Of a DNA stretch of 64,000 nt, positions 10,124 through 17,989 are shown one piece after another (the first letter of the stretch is position 1; the number at the start of each line of letters is the position of its first letter). The position numbers and the translations under genes are program-made. The DNA is from Pontibacillus yanchengensis (GTDB lineage: Bacteria; Bacillota; Bacilli; Bacillales; BH030062), in the NCBI RefSeq assembly GCF_009856295.1, contig NZ_WMEU01000008.1, positions 1-64,000 on the forward strand, read 5' to 3'. Under the pieces are notes generated by a model, which was not told the origin of the DNA, searched no databases, and worked only from the letters and a program-made list of their open reading frames with translations.

Positions 10124-11296
10124 ATGTCACGATTTAATCAAGTCACCGATCGTATGAACACACGCTCAGTTAAATGGGACCTTACAGAAAGTTTATTTAA
10201 GAGTGAAGAAGTCCTACCTATGTGGGTAGCGGATATGGACTTTCAAATACCTAAAGCAGTAACTGATGCGATTGCAGACAGAGCAGCTCATGGAATTTTT
10301 GGATACACCGTTACAGACGAAAAAATTCATCAATCTATCAAAAATTGGCTTTCCAAACAACATGATTGGAATATAAATACAAAGTGGTTATCCTATAGCC
10401 CAGGTGTAGTCCCTTCTCTACATACTATGATGGAAGCACTAACAGATAAAGATGATCAAATACTAATACAAACACCTGTCTACCCTCCTTTTTATGATGT
10501 AATAAAAAATCACGAGCGAACCATTGTGAAAAATCCATTACATCAACAAGATGGTAAATACGAAATTGACTTTGATGATTTTGAAAAAAAACTAAAACAA
10601 GGCGTAAAGGCTTTTATTCTTTGCAATCCCCATAACCCCGTAGGAAGAGTGTGGACCAAAGAAGAACTTCAAAAAATGGCTAACCTTTGTCTGAAGCATA
10701 ATGTAATGATTTTTTCTGATGAGATTCATGCAGACTTGATTTTCCCAGGTCATAAACACATACCAATTGCTTCATTATCAGATGATATTGCGCAGTCTAC
10801 AATTACATGCCTATCCCCGACGAAAACGTTCAACCTAGCAGGTCTACAAGTGTCCTATATCGTTACACCTGATGCAGAATATCGAAAAAAGGTTAATGAC
10901 CAATTCGGACTCCAAGGTATCAAAATGCTCAACACTCTTGGTATAACAGCGTTAGAAGCTGCCTATGATCACGGAGATGAATGGCTTGAAGAATTAATCA
11001 GTGTATTAGAAGATCATAAAAAATATCTAATGGATACTATTCATTCTCAAACAAACCAAATTCAAGTCGTTGAGCCAGAGGGAACGTACTTAGTTTGGCT
11101 TGATTGTAGAGGGTTAGGATTATCTCATGAAGAATTAAAATCATTTATGCAGGAGAAAGCAAAAATCGGCCTAAATGATGGAGCCTCTTTTGGTGAAGAA
11201 GGAGAAGGCTTCATGCGCATAAATATCGCCTGCCCACGCCCCATCTTAGAGGATGGAGTTCAACGTATTTTACAGGCGATTCATAGCAAAGAGTAA
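10124..11296 (+). CDS. patB: PatB/MalY-family PLP-dependent C-S lyase/aminotransferase
   Basis: A 390-residue fold-type I PLP enzyme. The family start MNTRSVKWD...LPMWVADMDF is intact, the PLP-ring Asp is in FSDEIHADL (Asp199), and the Schiff-base Lys is Lys234 in SPTKTFNLAG. B. subtilis PatB is a cystathionine beta-lyase, so a role in methionine synthesis or sulfur recycling is likely. TTAGAGGAGG precedes the ATG. It follows the YugF-like hydrolase, as near patB in B. subtilis. Confidence 0.93.
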   Translation: MSRFNQVTDRMNTRSVKWDLTESLFKSEEVLPMWVADMDFQIPKAVTDAIADRAAHGIFGYTVTDEKIHQSIKNWLSKQHDWNINTKWLSYSPGVVPSLHTMMEALTDKDDQILIQTPVYPPFYDVIKNHERTIVKNPLHQQDGKYEIDFDDFEKKLKQGVKAFILCNPHNPVGRVWTKEELQKMANLCLKHNVMIFSDEIHADLIFPGHKHIPIASLSDDIAQSTITCLSPTKTFNLAGLQVSYIVTPDAEYRKKVNDQFGLQGIKMLNTLGITALEAAYDHGDEWLEELISVLEDHKKYLMDTIHSQTNQIQVVEPEGTYLVWLDCRGLGLSHEELKSFMQEKAKIGLNDGASFGEEGEGFMRINIACPRPILEDGVQRILQAIHSKE

Positions 11297-11325
11297 AAAT
11301 TTAGTGAAATCAAATGCATCCTAAC

Positions 11326-11366
11326 CACTCCTCCTCTTCATATATATAGAGGAGGAGTGATTTTTT
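11326..11366 (+). terminator. patB terminator
   Basis: CACTCCTCCTCT (11326-11337) pairs perfectly with AGAGGAGGAGTG (11348-11359), followed by a T run. Confidence 0.92.
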
Positions 11367-11386
11367 GATAAAAGGAGTCATGTTGA

Positions 11387-12133
11387 ATGATTACAAGAAA
11401 AAGCAAGCGAGAGATTGAGCTAATGCATGAAGCAGGTAAACTTGTAGCGTCCTGTCATAAAGAGGTCAAAAAAATGATTAAACCTGGGATATCCACGACT
11501 GAAATAGATCAGTTTGTAGAAGATTATTTAGCGAAGCATGGTGCTACACCAGAACAAAAGGGGTTTAGAGGCTATCAATTTGCAACATGCGCTTCGATAA
11601 ACGATGAAATTTGTCACGGTTTTCCCAGAAAGGAACCGTTACAGGAAGGTGATATTGTTACCATTGATATGGTTGCCAACTTAAATGGTGCCCTAGCTGA
11701 TTCGGCATGGAGTTATTCGGTAGGTAATATAGAGCCTGAAGTACAAAGACTCTTATCTGTTACAGAAAAAGCACTTTGGAAAGGGATAGAACAAGCTGTC
11801 ATCGGAAATCGTACGGGCGACATTGGTCACGCTATTCAAACATATGTTGAAGGGGAAGATTATTCAGTCGTACGAGATTTTACAGGCCATGGTCTTGGAC
11901 CGACTATTCATGAAGAGCCTTCCATCTTCCACTATGGATCTCCACATACTGGTACACGACTAAAAGAGGGGATGGTCATTACAATCGAGCCCATGGTTAA
12001 TATTGGGGACTGGCATGCTATCAAAGATGATAATGGGTGGACAGCTCGCACATTGGACGAAAGTTTGTCTGCCCAATATGAACATACAATCGCTATTACA
12101 AAAGACGGACCTCTCATTCTTACCCAATTATAA
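11387..12133 (+). CDS. mapB: Methionine aminopeptidase, type I (MapB/YflG-like)
   Basis: A 248-residue enzyme that removes the initiator methionine from nascent proteins. The five metal ligands of the family are present at Asp94, Asp105, His168, Glu201 and Glu232, and the substrate His at His77 (EICHGFP). AAAGGAG lies upstream. Bacillus encodes a ribosomal-operon enzyme (map) and a second one (yflG/mapB); this stand-alone gene with GGALADSAWSY-like spacing resembles the second. That subassignment is from memory of the sequences. Confidence 0.9.
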   Translation: MITRKSKREIELMHEAGKLVASCHKEVKKMIKPGISTTEIDQFVEDYLAKHGATPEQKGFRGYQFATCASINDEICHGFPRKEPLQEGDIVTIDMVANLNGALADSAWSYSVGNIEPEVQRLLSVTEKALWKGIEQAVIGNRTGDIGHAIQTYVEGEDYSVVRDFTGHGLGPTIHEEPSIFHYGSPHTGTRLKEGMVITIEPMVNIGDWHAIKDDNGWTARTLDESLSAQYEHTIAITKDGPLILTQL

Positions 12134-12163
12134 ATGAAGAGCATTATTACTTACTCCATAATA

Positions 12164-12206
12164 GAATCCTAGCACCTGATAGCAGTGCTAGGATTCTTAT
12201 TCATTT
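12164..12206. terminator. Bidirectional terminator between mapB and sodC
   Basis: GAATCCTAGCAC (12164-12175) pairs with GTGCTAGGATTC (12185-12196) between two convergent genes. Confidence 0.85.
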
Positions 12207-12209
12207 ATT

Positions 12210-12803
12210 TTATCCTTCTTCTTTCTTCTTTTCATCTCCATCTTGACTAGGGTCGGACGGAGTGTCTTGTTTTTGAGCTTCACTCACTTGAATTTTCCCA
12301 CAAGCAACTCGCTCTCCTGCATCTCCAGCAGGCTGGGTCAAACCATCGTCTACTCCGTCATGAATTATCAATGAAGTACCATCATTGCGTAGTAACGATT
12401 TTTTTCCGTCTTTTAATGTAGCACCTTTAACACTGACCTCTGTTTTTACCGTTCCATCTTCATCTGCTTCTATATTAGGCATGTCTCCAAGGTGCGCACC
12501 ATTAGGGTCCATCAATCCATGTTCTTTCCCATCAGGATTAAGGTGGCTACCAGCCGACTTAAAGTCAGGGGATTCACATTTTGGGAATTCATGAACATGT
12601 ATCCCGTGTAGACCAGGTGTCAATCCAGTTAAGGAGAGCTTTATGTTCACCCCATCCGGACCTTCTGTTAATTTAGCTGTACCTAACGAGTCGTCTGAGC
12701 TATTATACATCTCAATTTCAAGCGCGGATCGATTCTGAGTACTACAACCAGCTATCAATATTAGTCCCACTGCCAAACCCATGATCAACAATGTTTTTCT
12801 CAT
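12210..12803 (-). CDS. sodC: Cu/Zn superoxide dismutase lipoprotein
   Basis: A 197-residue exported superoxide dismutase. The signal peptide ends in lipobox LIAGC (Cys20), so it is anchored to the outer face of the membrane. All metal ligands can be matched to the human enzyme: HVH in GIHVHEF, His in GSHLNP, His in KEHGLM, His and Asp in AHLGD, and His in LIIHDG. The disulfide cysteines (FPKC, VACG) and the active-site Arg (GERVACG) are also there. The charged tail (about 180-197) is extra. The start at 12803 has GGGAGGGCG upstream. B. subtilis YojM, the nearest relative I recall, has lost copper ligands, so this copy looks more active. Confidence 0.93.
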   Translation of the reverse strand: MRKTLLIMGLAVGLILIAGCSTQNRSALEIEMYNSSDDSLGTAKLTEGPDGVNIKLSLTGLTPGLHGIHVHEFPKCESPDFKSAGSHLNPDGKEHGLMDPNGAHLGDMPNIEADEDGTVKTEVSVKGATLKDGKKSLLRNDGTSLIIHDGVDDGLTQPAGDAGERVACGKIQVSEAQKQDTPSDPSQDGDEKKKEEG

Positions 12804-12918
12804 ATTTTCTCGCCCTCCCTTCACCTTTCTTCGGACAGTATATAATTATTAAATATGTACTTTCTTTATTGTCACCAAATTATTCACAAAATATTCCTTT
12901 TCTGAATAAAGAGACAAG

Positions 12919-12954
12919 AAAAAAGTAGCCCCTTATGTGGTAGGAGCTACTTTG
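12919..12954 (-). terminator. Terminator of the small membrane-protein gene
   Basis: On the minus strand AAGTAGCTCCT pairs with AGGGGCTACTT with one bulge, followed by six T residues. Confidence 0.75.
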
Positions 12955-13156
12955 TATTTGAATCCTGATTTGATTTTTGATCCTGTTCAGGAGCCATATA
13001 ATCACCAAATTGTTCGTTCGCTTTTTGTTCTTCTTTTTTGGAAGCTTTTAGAATTACTTTCATCGTAATAAATGCTCCAATTGCAAAAACAATTAACGTT
13101 AAAACGGCTGGGATATACTCTGTTTTATCTTCAGGAAAATATAAAAACTCCATCAT
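12947..13156 (-). CDS. Small single-pass membrane protein, unknown
   Basis: A 69-residue protein with a short exposed N-terminus, one membrane helix (about 15-37), then a basic stretch (KASKKEEQK) and a hydrophilic Gln/Asn/Ser-rich tail, predicting a cytoplasmic C-terminus. I do not recognise the family. A purine-rich AAAGGCG lies twelve bases upstream of the first ATG, and a terminator follows. It is divergent from kapB. Size, helix and flanking signals make it a credible gene, though no function can be named. Confidence 0.7.
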   Translation of the reverse strand: MMEFLYFPEDKTEYIPAVLTLIVFAIGAFITMKVILKASKKEEQKANEQFGDYMAPEQDQKSNQDSNTK

Positions 13157-13335
13157 GGTGAATCACGCCTTTCCTTACGTACGTGTTGGTTATTCTCAGT
13201 ATATCAAATCATACCTTCACTTCCCACATACGTCACAGTTTGTTCATACTTCCTGTTTCAACAATTAAATTTCCCTATTTCACGGGAGATTTGTTACGAT
13301 ACGTATATAACCCCATCTGTAGGAGGAGATATACC

Positions 13336-13716
13336 ATGGAATCATTACATGCAGGAGATCTTGTGACAGCACATTATAAAACGGGTAAATACATTGGAGA
13401 GATAGTGGAAGATAGAGGGGAAGCCTTTTTAGTTAAGGTATTAGCTGTTGCCAAACACCCTCAACAAGGTGACTTGCACAACCCAGGACAAACGGAAAAT
13501 GTCTTTTTCCATCAGCGGAAAGCATTAAGTTACAACGAAAAAGCAAATGTATCCAAATCAGCTGTTAAAGCTTTTGAAGGTGACGACGTCCCTTCCTATA
13601 ATGAATCACTCAAACAATCCGTTGAAAAATTAAAAGAAAAGCTACAAGAAGAAAATACATTCAATCAACAAGCTAAAGAGCAACTTCAAGATTTAGAGAA
13701 ACAGTATTTTCACTAA
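13336..13716 (+). CDS. kapB: KapB-like kinase-associated protein
   Basis: A 126-residue protein whose first half (MESLHAGDLVTAHYKTGKYIGEI to FFHQRKAL) is the KapB beta-barrel domain, followed by a predicted coiled coil (about 85-122, SLKQSVEKLKEKLQEEN). In B. subtilis kapB is co-transcribed with the sporulation kinase gene kinB and is needed for KinB signalling to the Spo0A phosphorelay. No kinB or kapD is near it here. AGGAGGAGAT precedes the ATG at 13336; the frame is open upstream, but through a promoter-like AT-rich region. Confidence 0.88.
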   Translation: MESLHAGDLVTAHYKTGKYIGEIVEDRGEAFLVKVLAVAKHPQQGDLHNPGQTENVFFHQRKALSYNEKANVSKSAVKAFEGDDVPSYNESLKQSVEKLKEKLQEENTFNQQAKEQLQDLEKQYFH

Positions 13717-13741
13717 TATATTAAGTTATTTCATTATCGCC

Positions 13742-14192
13742 CTATTATCTTGAAGACTTGAATTCGAGATAAATACCTTTATTAAGCAGGTTGTTTCCGA
13801 TACGTTAGTATGGAATAAAGGTGGACAGGGAACAACTCGCGTCCTACCGGCGAGCTGGCAAGCTACCTTCGGGGAAAATCGCCCTCAGGGGATCTTGCCT
13901 ACCTCTTTCTCCGGCGGGAGTCTCCCTGTTCCCAGGCCACCTTTGCTTTTGTTGGGAGGGGCGGAAACATGGGTCGGGCAATTGGGGCGGTCGCTCCTAT
14001 TTTGAAAAAGTCGCTCTGAAATGGGCAAGAGTCGCTCCAAAAATCCAATTCTTGCCCCTATATTTCAATTCTCGCTCCGACAACAGGAAAAGTCGCTCCA
14101 AAGCCCATGTTTTCTCTTATTCACGCAACGGAAACATCCCTCCTTCGGGATTACCAAATTTATCTCGAATTCAAATCTTCACGAGTATGCCT
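13742..14192. repeat. Mosaic element T1 with terminal inverted repeats
   Basis: Left end ATCTTGAAGACTTGAATTCG (about 13748) is inverted at the right end (14159-14188), giving about 24 matching bases. Inside, GGTGGACAGGGAAC (13820-13833) is mirrored at about 13928-13941 to form a long-range stem around GC-rich sequence. A GCTCC-motif array follows (13993-14107), then GAAACATCCCTCCTTCGGGA next to the right end. The element fills the kapB-khtU gap. Open frames inside lack ribosome binding sites and I reject them. Confidence 0.8.
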
Positions 14193-14234
14193 CTTATATG
14201 GAATATGATTGTATTATCTAGCTACAAAAAAGTG

Positions 14235-15413
14235 TCAAGTCCCTGGAACTTTTAAATTCTTTTTCTTTTTTTGTGGTTTACCATAAATAAGATTTGTTAT
14301 TTGTGGTGCTCGTTCAAATAGCACCATGCCTATAAATGCAGCAATAACGATGTAGATTCCACTAAAGACTTTAATAACCCCAGTAGCTAAGGCAGCAATT
14401 ACGACCGAGAATTCCCCCCGAGCACAAATAGAGAGACCGGCTCGAAAGGAAACCCTTTTCGATAGACCATACATCCTCCCACCAATCATACCTACAAGAA
14501 CTTTTGCGACAAGTGACCATCCAATTAAGGTAATTAACAACCCTACCTTTGGAACACCATCCCCAAATTCAATGGTTGTACCAAAATACACGAAGAACAA
14601 TGGAAGCATTAAGTCTTTCACAGGAAGTACGGTTTGTTCCACACGTTCGATTTTTCCAATTTCTGAAAGCATCATACCGGCTAAGAAAGCTCCTAATACT
14701 TCCGATAAACCTAAGTATAAGGCTAGTCCTCCGTAAGCGAGAGAGATTCCAATTAATAATGCAATTTTAAAATCTTCATCTTCAATTTTAATTAGCAATT
14801 CTTCAAATCGTTTAAATAACGTTTTGCCTAAAAGGACTGCACCAGCGGCAAGTCCAATTATTTTGCCAAACAAAATGCCTAAATCCATAAGTTGAAAATT
14901 CTCTCCGCTACTCATTCCCATAATAACGGCAACAACAATCGGAGCAACTAAGTCTTCAAATATTAGTAAAGCAAGAATAAACTCTGTTTCCGAGTTTGCC
15001 ATCCGACTGGTATCATCAAGCAGTTTAGCTGTGATAGAGGAACTAGTAGCGTACGTTACACCACCGATAAGAAATGATGTAAATAAATCTAACCCAAATA
15101 CAAGGCATAAAAGCATTGCCACTCCTAAGCTAAGAGCCACATCTAGCAATCCTGCTGGCCAAATTTTTGTAGCGATACCACCCAGCCTTTTAATATTAAA
15201 CTCTAATCCAAGAAGGAAAAAAAGCAACACGATTCCGATTTCACTCGCAAAATGTAAAAGTTCATTTTCGTGTAATGCATCTGCCAAAACAATTCCCAAT
15301 AGAATGTACAAGATTACGGTAGGAAACTTTATTTTCAAACTTAATAAACCAAGCCAAAATATAAGAATTAATACGATTCCCGCACCAAGTAAAGTTGGCA
15401 TATCAAAATGCAC
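14235..15413 (-). CDS. khtU: Cation:proton antiporter membrane subunit (KhtU-like)
   Basis: A 392-residue CPA2-family antiporter with about 12 membrane segments and no C-terminal nucleotide-binding domain. With KhtT it forms a K+(NH4+)/H+ antiporter in B. subtilis. The conserved LLFFLLGLEF and YATSSSITAKLL segments are present. The start is GTG at 15413 with GGAGAGG eleven bases upstream inside the end of khtT; a nearer ATG is out of frame. It is co-transcribed with khtT, with a 6-base gap. The membrane subunit alone does not tell K+ from Na+. Confidence 0.92.
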   Translation of the reverse strand: MHFDMPTLLGAGIVLILIFWLGLLSLKIKFPTVILYILLGIVLADALHENELLHFASEIGIVLLFFLLGLEFNIKRLGGIATKIWPAGLLDVALSLGVAMLLCLVFGLDLFTSFLIGGVTYATSSSITAKLLDDTSRMANSETEFILALLIFEDLVAPIVVAVIMGMSSGENFQLMDLGILFGKIIGLAAGAVLLGKTLFKRFEELLIKIEDEDFKIALLIGISLAYGGLALYLGLSEVLGAFLAGMMLSEIGKIERVEQTVLPVKDLMLPLFFVYFGTTIEFGDGVPKVGLLITLIGWSLVAKVLVGMIGGRMYGLSKRVSFRAGLSICARGEFSVVIAALATGVIKVFSGIYIVIAAFIGMVLFERAPQITNLIYGKPQKKKKNLKVPGT

Positions 15414-15419
15414 TATGCA

Positions 15420-15908
15420 TCATTCCTCTCCTTTACAAAGAGATGTCAGCGTTGCGATTTGATCCTTTTTACCAATTCCCATTAGCACATCTCCTGGTTG
15501 AAGCTTTGTGTAAGCTTCTGGAATCGCAATAATGTCATCGCCTTTGACAATCCCAATGATGGTCGCTCCTGTTTGATTACGAATTTCTGACTCTTCAATG
15601 GTTTGATGTACAATTGGAGAAGATGGTTTAATTTCAATCCAATCCATAACAATTTGACTATTAAACATTTTAAGCTTATCCGCATCAACTGGCTGATAGG
15701 TAGCCCCTAATAGCTGCGCTCCAAGTTCTCTTGTTTCATCAGCTGTCAAATCCATACCAAAGTCAGCCTCATCACTATTCGCTTCATCAAAGAAATATAA
15801 TTCCCGCTTACCTGTGTGGTGAACAATTAATACTAACTGACTATCTTCAGCTGTTGTTAACGATATTTTCTGTCCTATTCCTGGTAGTTTTGAAACGGAG
15901 ATATCCAT
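15420..15908 (-). CDS. khtT: Antiporter regulatory subunit with RCK-C/TrkA-C domain (KhtT-like)
   Basis: A 162-residue cytoplasmic regulator. The N-terminal part (1-70, GIGQKISLTTAEDSQLVLI) is typical of KhtT, and the RCK-C domain covers about 78-160 (GATIIGIVKGDDIIAIPE, LQPGDVLMGIG). In B. subtilis this domain of KhtT binds c-di-AMP and controls KhtU. The start at 15908 has AAAGGAG upstream; a longer GTG-started frame would place that site inside the coding sequence. The third gene, khtS, is missing. Confidence 0.92.
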   Translation of the reverse strand: MDISVSKLPGIGQKISLTTAEDSQLVLIVHHTGKRELYFFDEANSDEADFGMDLTADETRELGAQLLGATYQPVDADKLKMFNSQIVMDWIEIKPSSPIVHQTIEESEIRNQTGATIIGIVKGDDIIAIPEAYTKLQPGDVLMGIGKKDQIATLTSLCKGEE

Positions 15909-16208
15909 TCTTCTACAACTCCTTTCCTCTATCACTTACAAGGGTTTATTTTTATTGTGTATATCTTTTTGCTTGTTCTTTGTTCATTCTTTATAGTTAA
16001 TGCTTCATTATATAACTACAGTCTTTACGTTGTGTATGGTTTCATGCACACCGCCTCTCTTTTTTCACAAGAGAGCTTATTCTTATTTTACCAAAGTTTG
16101 AATGGGAAATCCTAGTAAGATAGTTTTTTATCAACCAATACTCATTTGAGTTCTTGATTTTATTGTGGTAATTTAAAATTGAATGAAGACATAAGGAGGT
16201 TTATCGAT
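15909..16208. other. Divergent promoter region of khtT and deoD
   Basis: This 300-base gap is AT-rich. It contains a small hairpin AAGCTCTCTTGTGAAAAAAG-like (about 16057-16080) and a candidate minus-strand -10 TAAAAT near 16092. No khtS-like gene or riboswitch was recognised. Confidence 0.5.
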
Positions 16209-16919
16209 ATGACAGTACATATAGGTGCTAATAAAGGTGATATTGCAGATAAAATTTTACTACCGGGAGATCCATTACGTGCAAAATATATCGCAGAAAA
16301 TTTCTTAGAAGATGCGACATGTTATAACGAAGTACGAGGAATGTATGGCTATACAGGTACATATAAAGGACAACGTATTTCCGTTCAAGGTACTGGAATG
16401 GGCGTTCCTTCGATTTCCATTTATGTAAACGAGTTAATCGAAAGCTATGATGTACAAAAATTAATTCGCGTTGGTTCTTGCGGAGCTTTACAAAAAGATG
16501 TTCAAGTTCGTGATGTGATCTTAGCTTCAACATCTTCTACTGACTCTCAAATGAATCGGATGACATTTGGCGGCGTTGACTTTGCCCCAACAGCTGATTT
16601 TGGATTATTAAAAGCAGCCTATGAAGCAGGAGAACAGAAAGGTCTTTCTTTACAAGTTGGAAATGTTTTCACAAGTGATAGCTTCTACCGTGATAATGCC
16701 ATGGACCTGTTTAATCAGCTAGCACATTACAATGTACTAGCCGTAGAAATGGAAACAACGGCATTATACACATTAGCTGCTAAATTTAACCGTCAGGCAT
16801 TATCCGTGTTAACGGTAAGTGATCATATCATTACAGGTGAGGAAACAACTTCTGAAGAACGTCAAACAACCTTCAATGAAATGATTGAAATTGCCCTAGA
16901 AGCTGCCATTCAAGAATAG
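16209..16919 (+). CDS. deoD: Purine nucleoside phosphorylase (DeoD type)
   Basis: A 236-residue hexameric-type phosphorylase that splits purine (deoxy)nucleosides with phosphate for salvage. Phosphate-binding segments [14 protein letters not shown] (about 18-31) and RVGSCGAL, the purine-site EMETTALY, and the catalytic Asp in TVSDHI are all present. The start at 16209 ([10 protein letters not shown]) has AAGGAGG eight bases upstream; the frame extends ten codons further without a site. It complements xpt and pbuX at the left end of the window. Confidence 0.95.
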   Translation: MTVHIGANKGDIADKILLPGDPLRAKYIAENFLEDATCYNEVRGMYGYTGTYKGQRISVQGTGMGVPSISIYVNELIESYDVQKLIRVGSCGALQKDVQVRDVILASTSSTDSQMNRMTFGGVDFAPTADFGLLKAAYEAGEQKGLSLQVGNVFTSDSFYRDNAMDLFNQLAHYNVLAVEMETTALYTLAAKFNRQALSVLTVSDHIITGEETTSEERQTTFNEMIEIALEAAIQE

Positions 16920-16921
16920 TA

Positions 16922-17080
16922 AGAACAAAAGCGCATGCGCCCGTTTAGCGACGTATGTGCTGCGGCCCACCCGATGTGTGGTTGGTTCGATGTTGCTGCA
17001 CGATGCAGCTAGGTTAATCGAACTTCTTTCTTAATTTGATGAAGGTCGCTGGGCGCTGGAGCTAGACTTGTAAGCGCTAG
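16922..17080 (+). repeat. 200-bp intergenic repeat, internally shortened copy
   Basis: Starts AACAAAAGCGCATGCGCCCG, carries TTAGCGACGTA, the central stem GTTGCTGCACGATGCAGC and TAATCGAACTTC, then jumps to CGCTGGGCGCTGGAGCTAGA. It lacks the GATAAAGGAAACACG segment seen in full copies. It sits between deoD and its terminator. Confidence 0.85.
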
Positions 17081-17105
17081 AACTTTCTTTACTTTATAAA
17101 TAATT

Positions 17106-17138
17106 ACCCAACACTCCCACAAAGGTGTTGGGTTTTTT
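17106..17138 (+). terminator. Terminator downstream of deoD
   Basis: ACCCAACAC pairs with GTGTTGGGT, followed by a T run. The preceding repeat lies between deoD and this terminator, so the repeat is probably transcribed in the deoD 3' region. Confidence 0.9.
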
Positions 17139-17227
17139 ATGGGATTAATAAGACGCAATATACATGCAGGTCAAGCACGAAATTCCTCTCATCACATATA
17201 GTGTACGTGAAAAGGAGGCTGGAGATC

Positions 17228-17611
17228 GTGTACCCCTACTATCCAAATCCGGTATATTTCATCCCTTATACACCACATGCATATATTAGGAATGGTTATC
17301 ACCCTCAACCCCGCCCCACCTACCCTGAAGTCAATACAGAACAACTCACCGAATCTGCAAAATCGTTTCAAGAATTGATGAAAGATGCGCAAATGGTATT
17401 ACAAGAGTTCATATCCTCCCATCAATTCTCTTTTGAAGTAATAGATGCTGCACAGAAATCTAAGGATGAAAAAGTAAAACAATTGATTAAGAGCACGGGA
17501 ATAAAACACCCTGTAGATATTCATTACAACCCTGACAGTCTACGCCTAACCTTTCGTGCTAAACAAAACGATATAGATTGTTGTAAATTAACTATGGCGC
17601 TACACTGGTAG
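17228..17611 (+). CDS. Conserved hypothetical protein with Tyr/Pro-rich start
   Basis: A 127-residue protein starting at GTG 17228, chosen because AAAAGGAGG lies ten bases upstream. The N-terminus (MYPYYPNPVYFIPYTPHAY) is rich in Tyr and Pro, like many spore-surface proteins; the middle (45-90) is predicted helical, and the C-terminus ends NDIDCCKLTMALHW with a Cys pair. I have an impression of similar proteins in other Bacillaceae but know no name. A role in the spore is only a guess. Confidence 0.75.
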   Translation: MYPYYPNPVYFIPYTPHAYIRNGYHPQPRPTYPEVNTEQLTESAKSFQELMKDAQMVLQEFISSHQFSFEVIDAAQKSKDEKVKQLIKSTGIKHPVDIHYNPDSLRLTFRAKQNDIDCCKLTMALHW

Positions 17612-17989
17612 TAAAAAACAGAATGGTTTGACACCGACAATAGTTGTTTCTTTTATAGTACCTTTATTTTTGTGATAAAAGTATTTAAGTATATGTAATA
17701 ATAAAGAACTGCATTATCTGTAAATCGATTAATTAATTAACTAATAAATTTTTTCCCATTACTCTTCACCTGATTACTGAGAAGATAAAGGAAACACGAA
17801 AAACGAAGTGATTCGATGTTAATTTATCGTACGGAGGCGAGGGAACATACTAATCGCTGGGCGCTAGAACTGGACATCGCATCTATACTTTTTTATGTTA
17901 TACACAAGCCAACATTTTTCAGTAGTACGCTAGACAAGAAAAATAAAAAACTGTCTCTAACCCATGGCTAGAGACAGTCACTCTTATGA
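17612..17989. other. Gap with the right half of a 200-bp repeat
   Basis: AT-rich sequence is followed at about 17780-17880 by the right half of the repeat: GAGAAGATAAAGGAAACACG, TTCGATGTTAATTTATCGTACG, CGCTGGGCGCTAGAACTGGA. The left half (GCGCAAGCGCC to GATGCAGC) is missing. No gene is supported. Confidence 0.75.
17944..17979 (-). terminator. pepA terminator
   Basis: ACTGTCTCTA (17950-17959) pairs with TAGAGACAGT (17969-17978), with a T run on the minus strand. Confidence 0.92.

Noticed and set aside
10124..11296. The PLP enzyme as a MalY-type repressor of maltose genes
   Set aside because: No maltose genes are nearby, and sequence and context fit Bacillus PatB better.
13993..14107. GCTCC array considered as a CRISPR
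   Set aside because: Units are degenerate, there are no exact repeats with unique spacers, and no cas genes are present.
13821..14255. 144-residue open frame on the plus strand within element T1
   Set aside because: No ribosome binding site, it runs through inverted repeats and the GCTCC array, and its composition is not protein-like.
15909..16208. A khtS-like gene upstream of khtT
   Set aside because: Only a six-codon frame with a start codon was found; nothing resembles KhtS.
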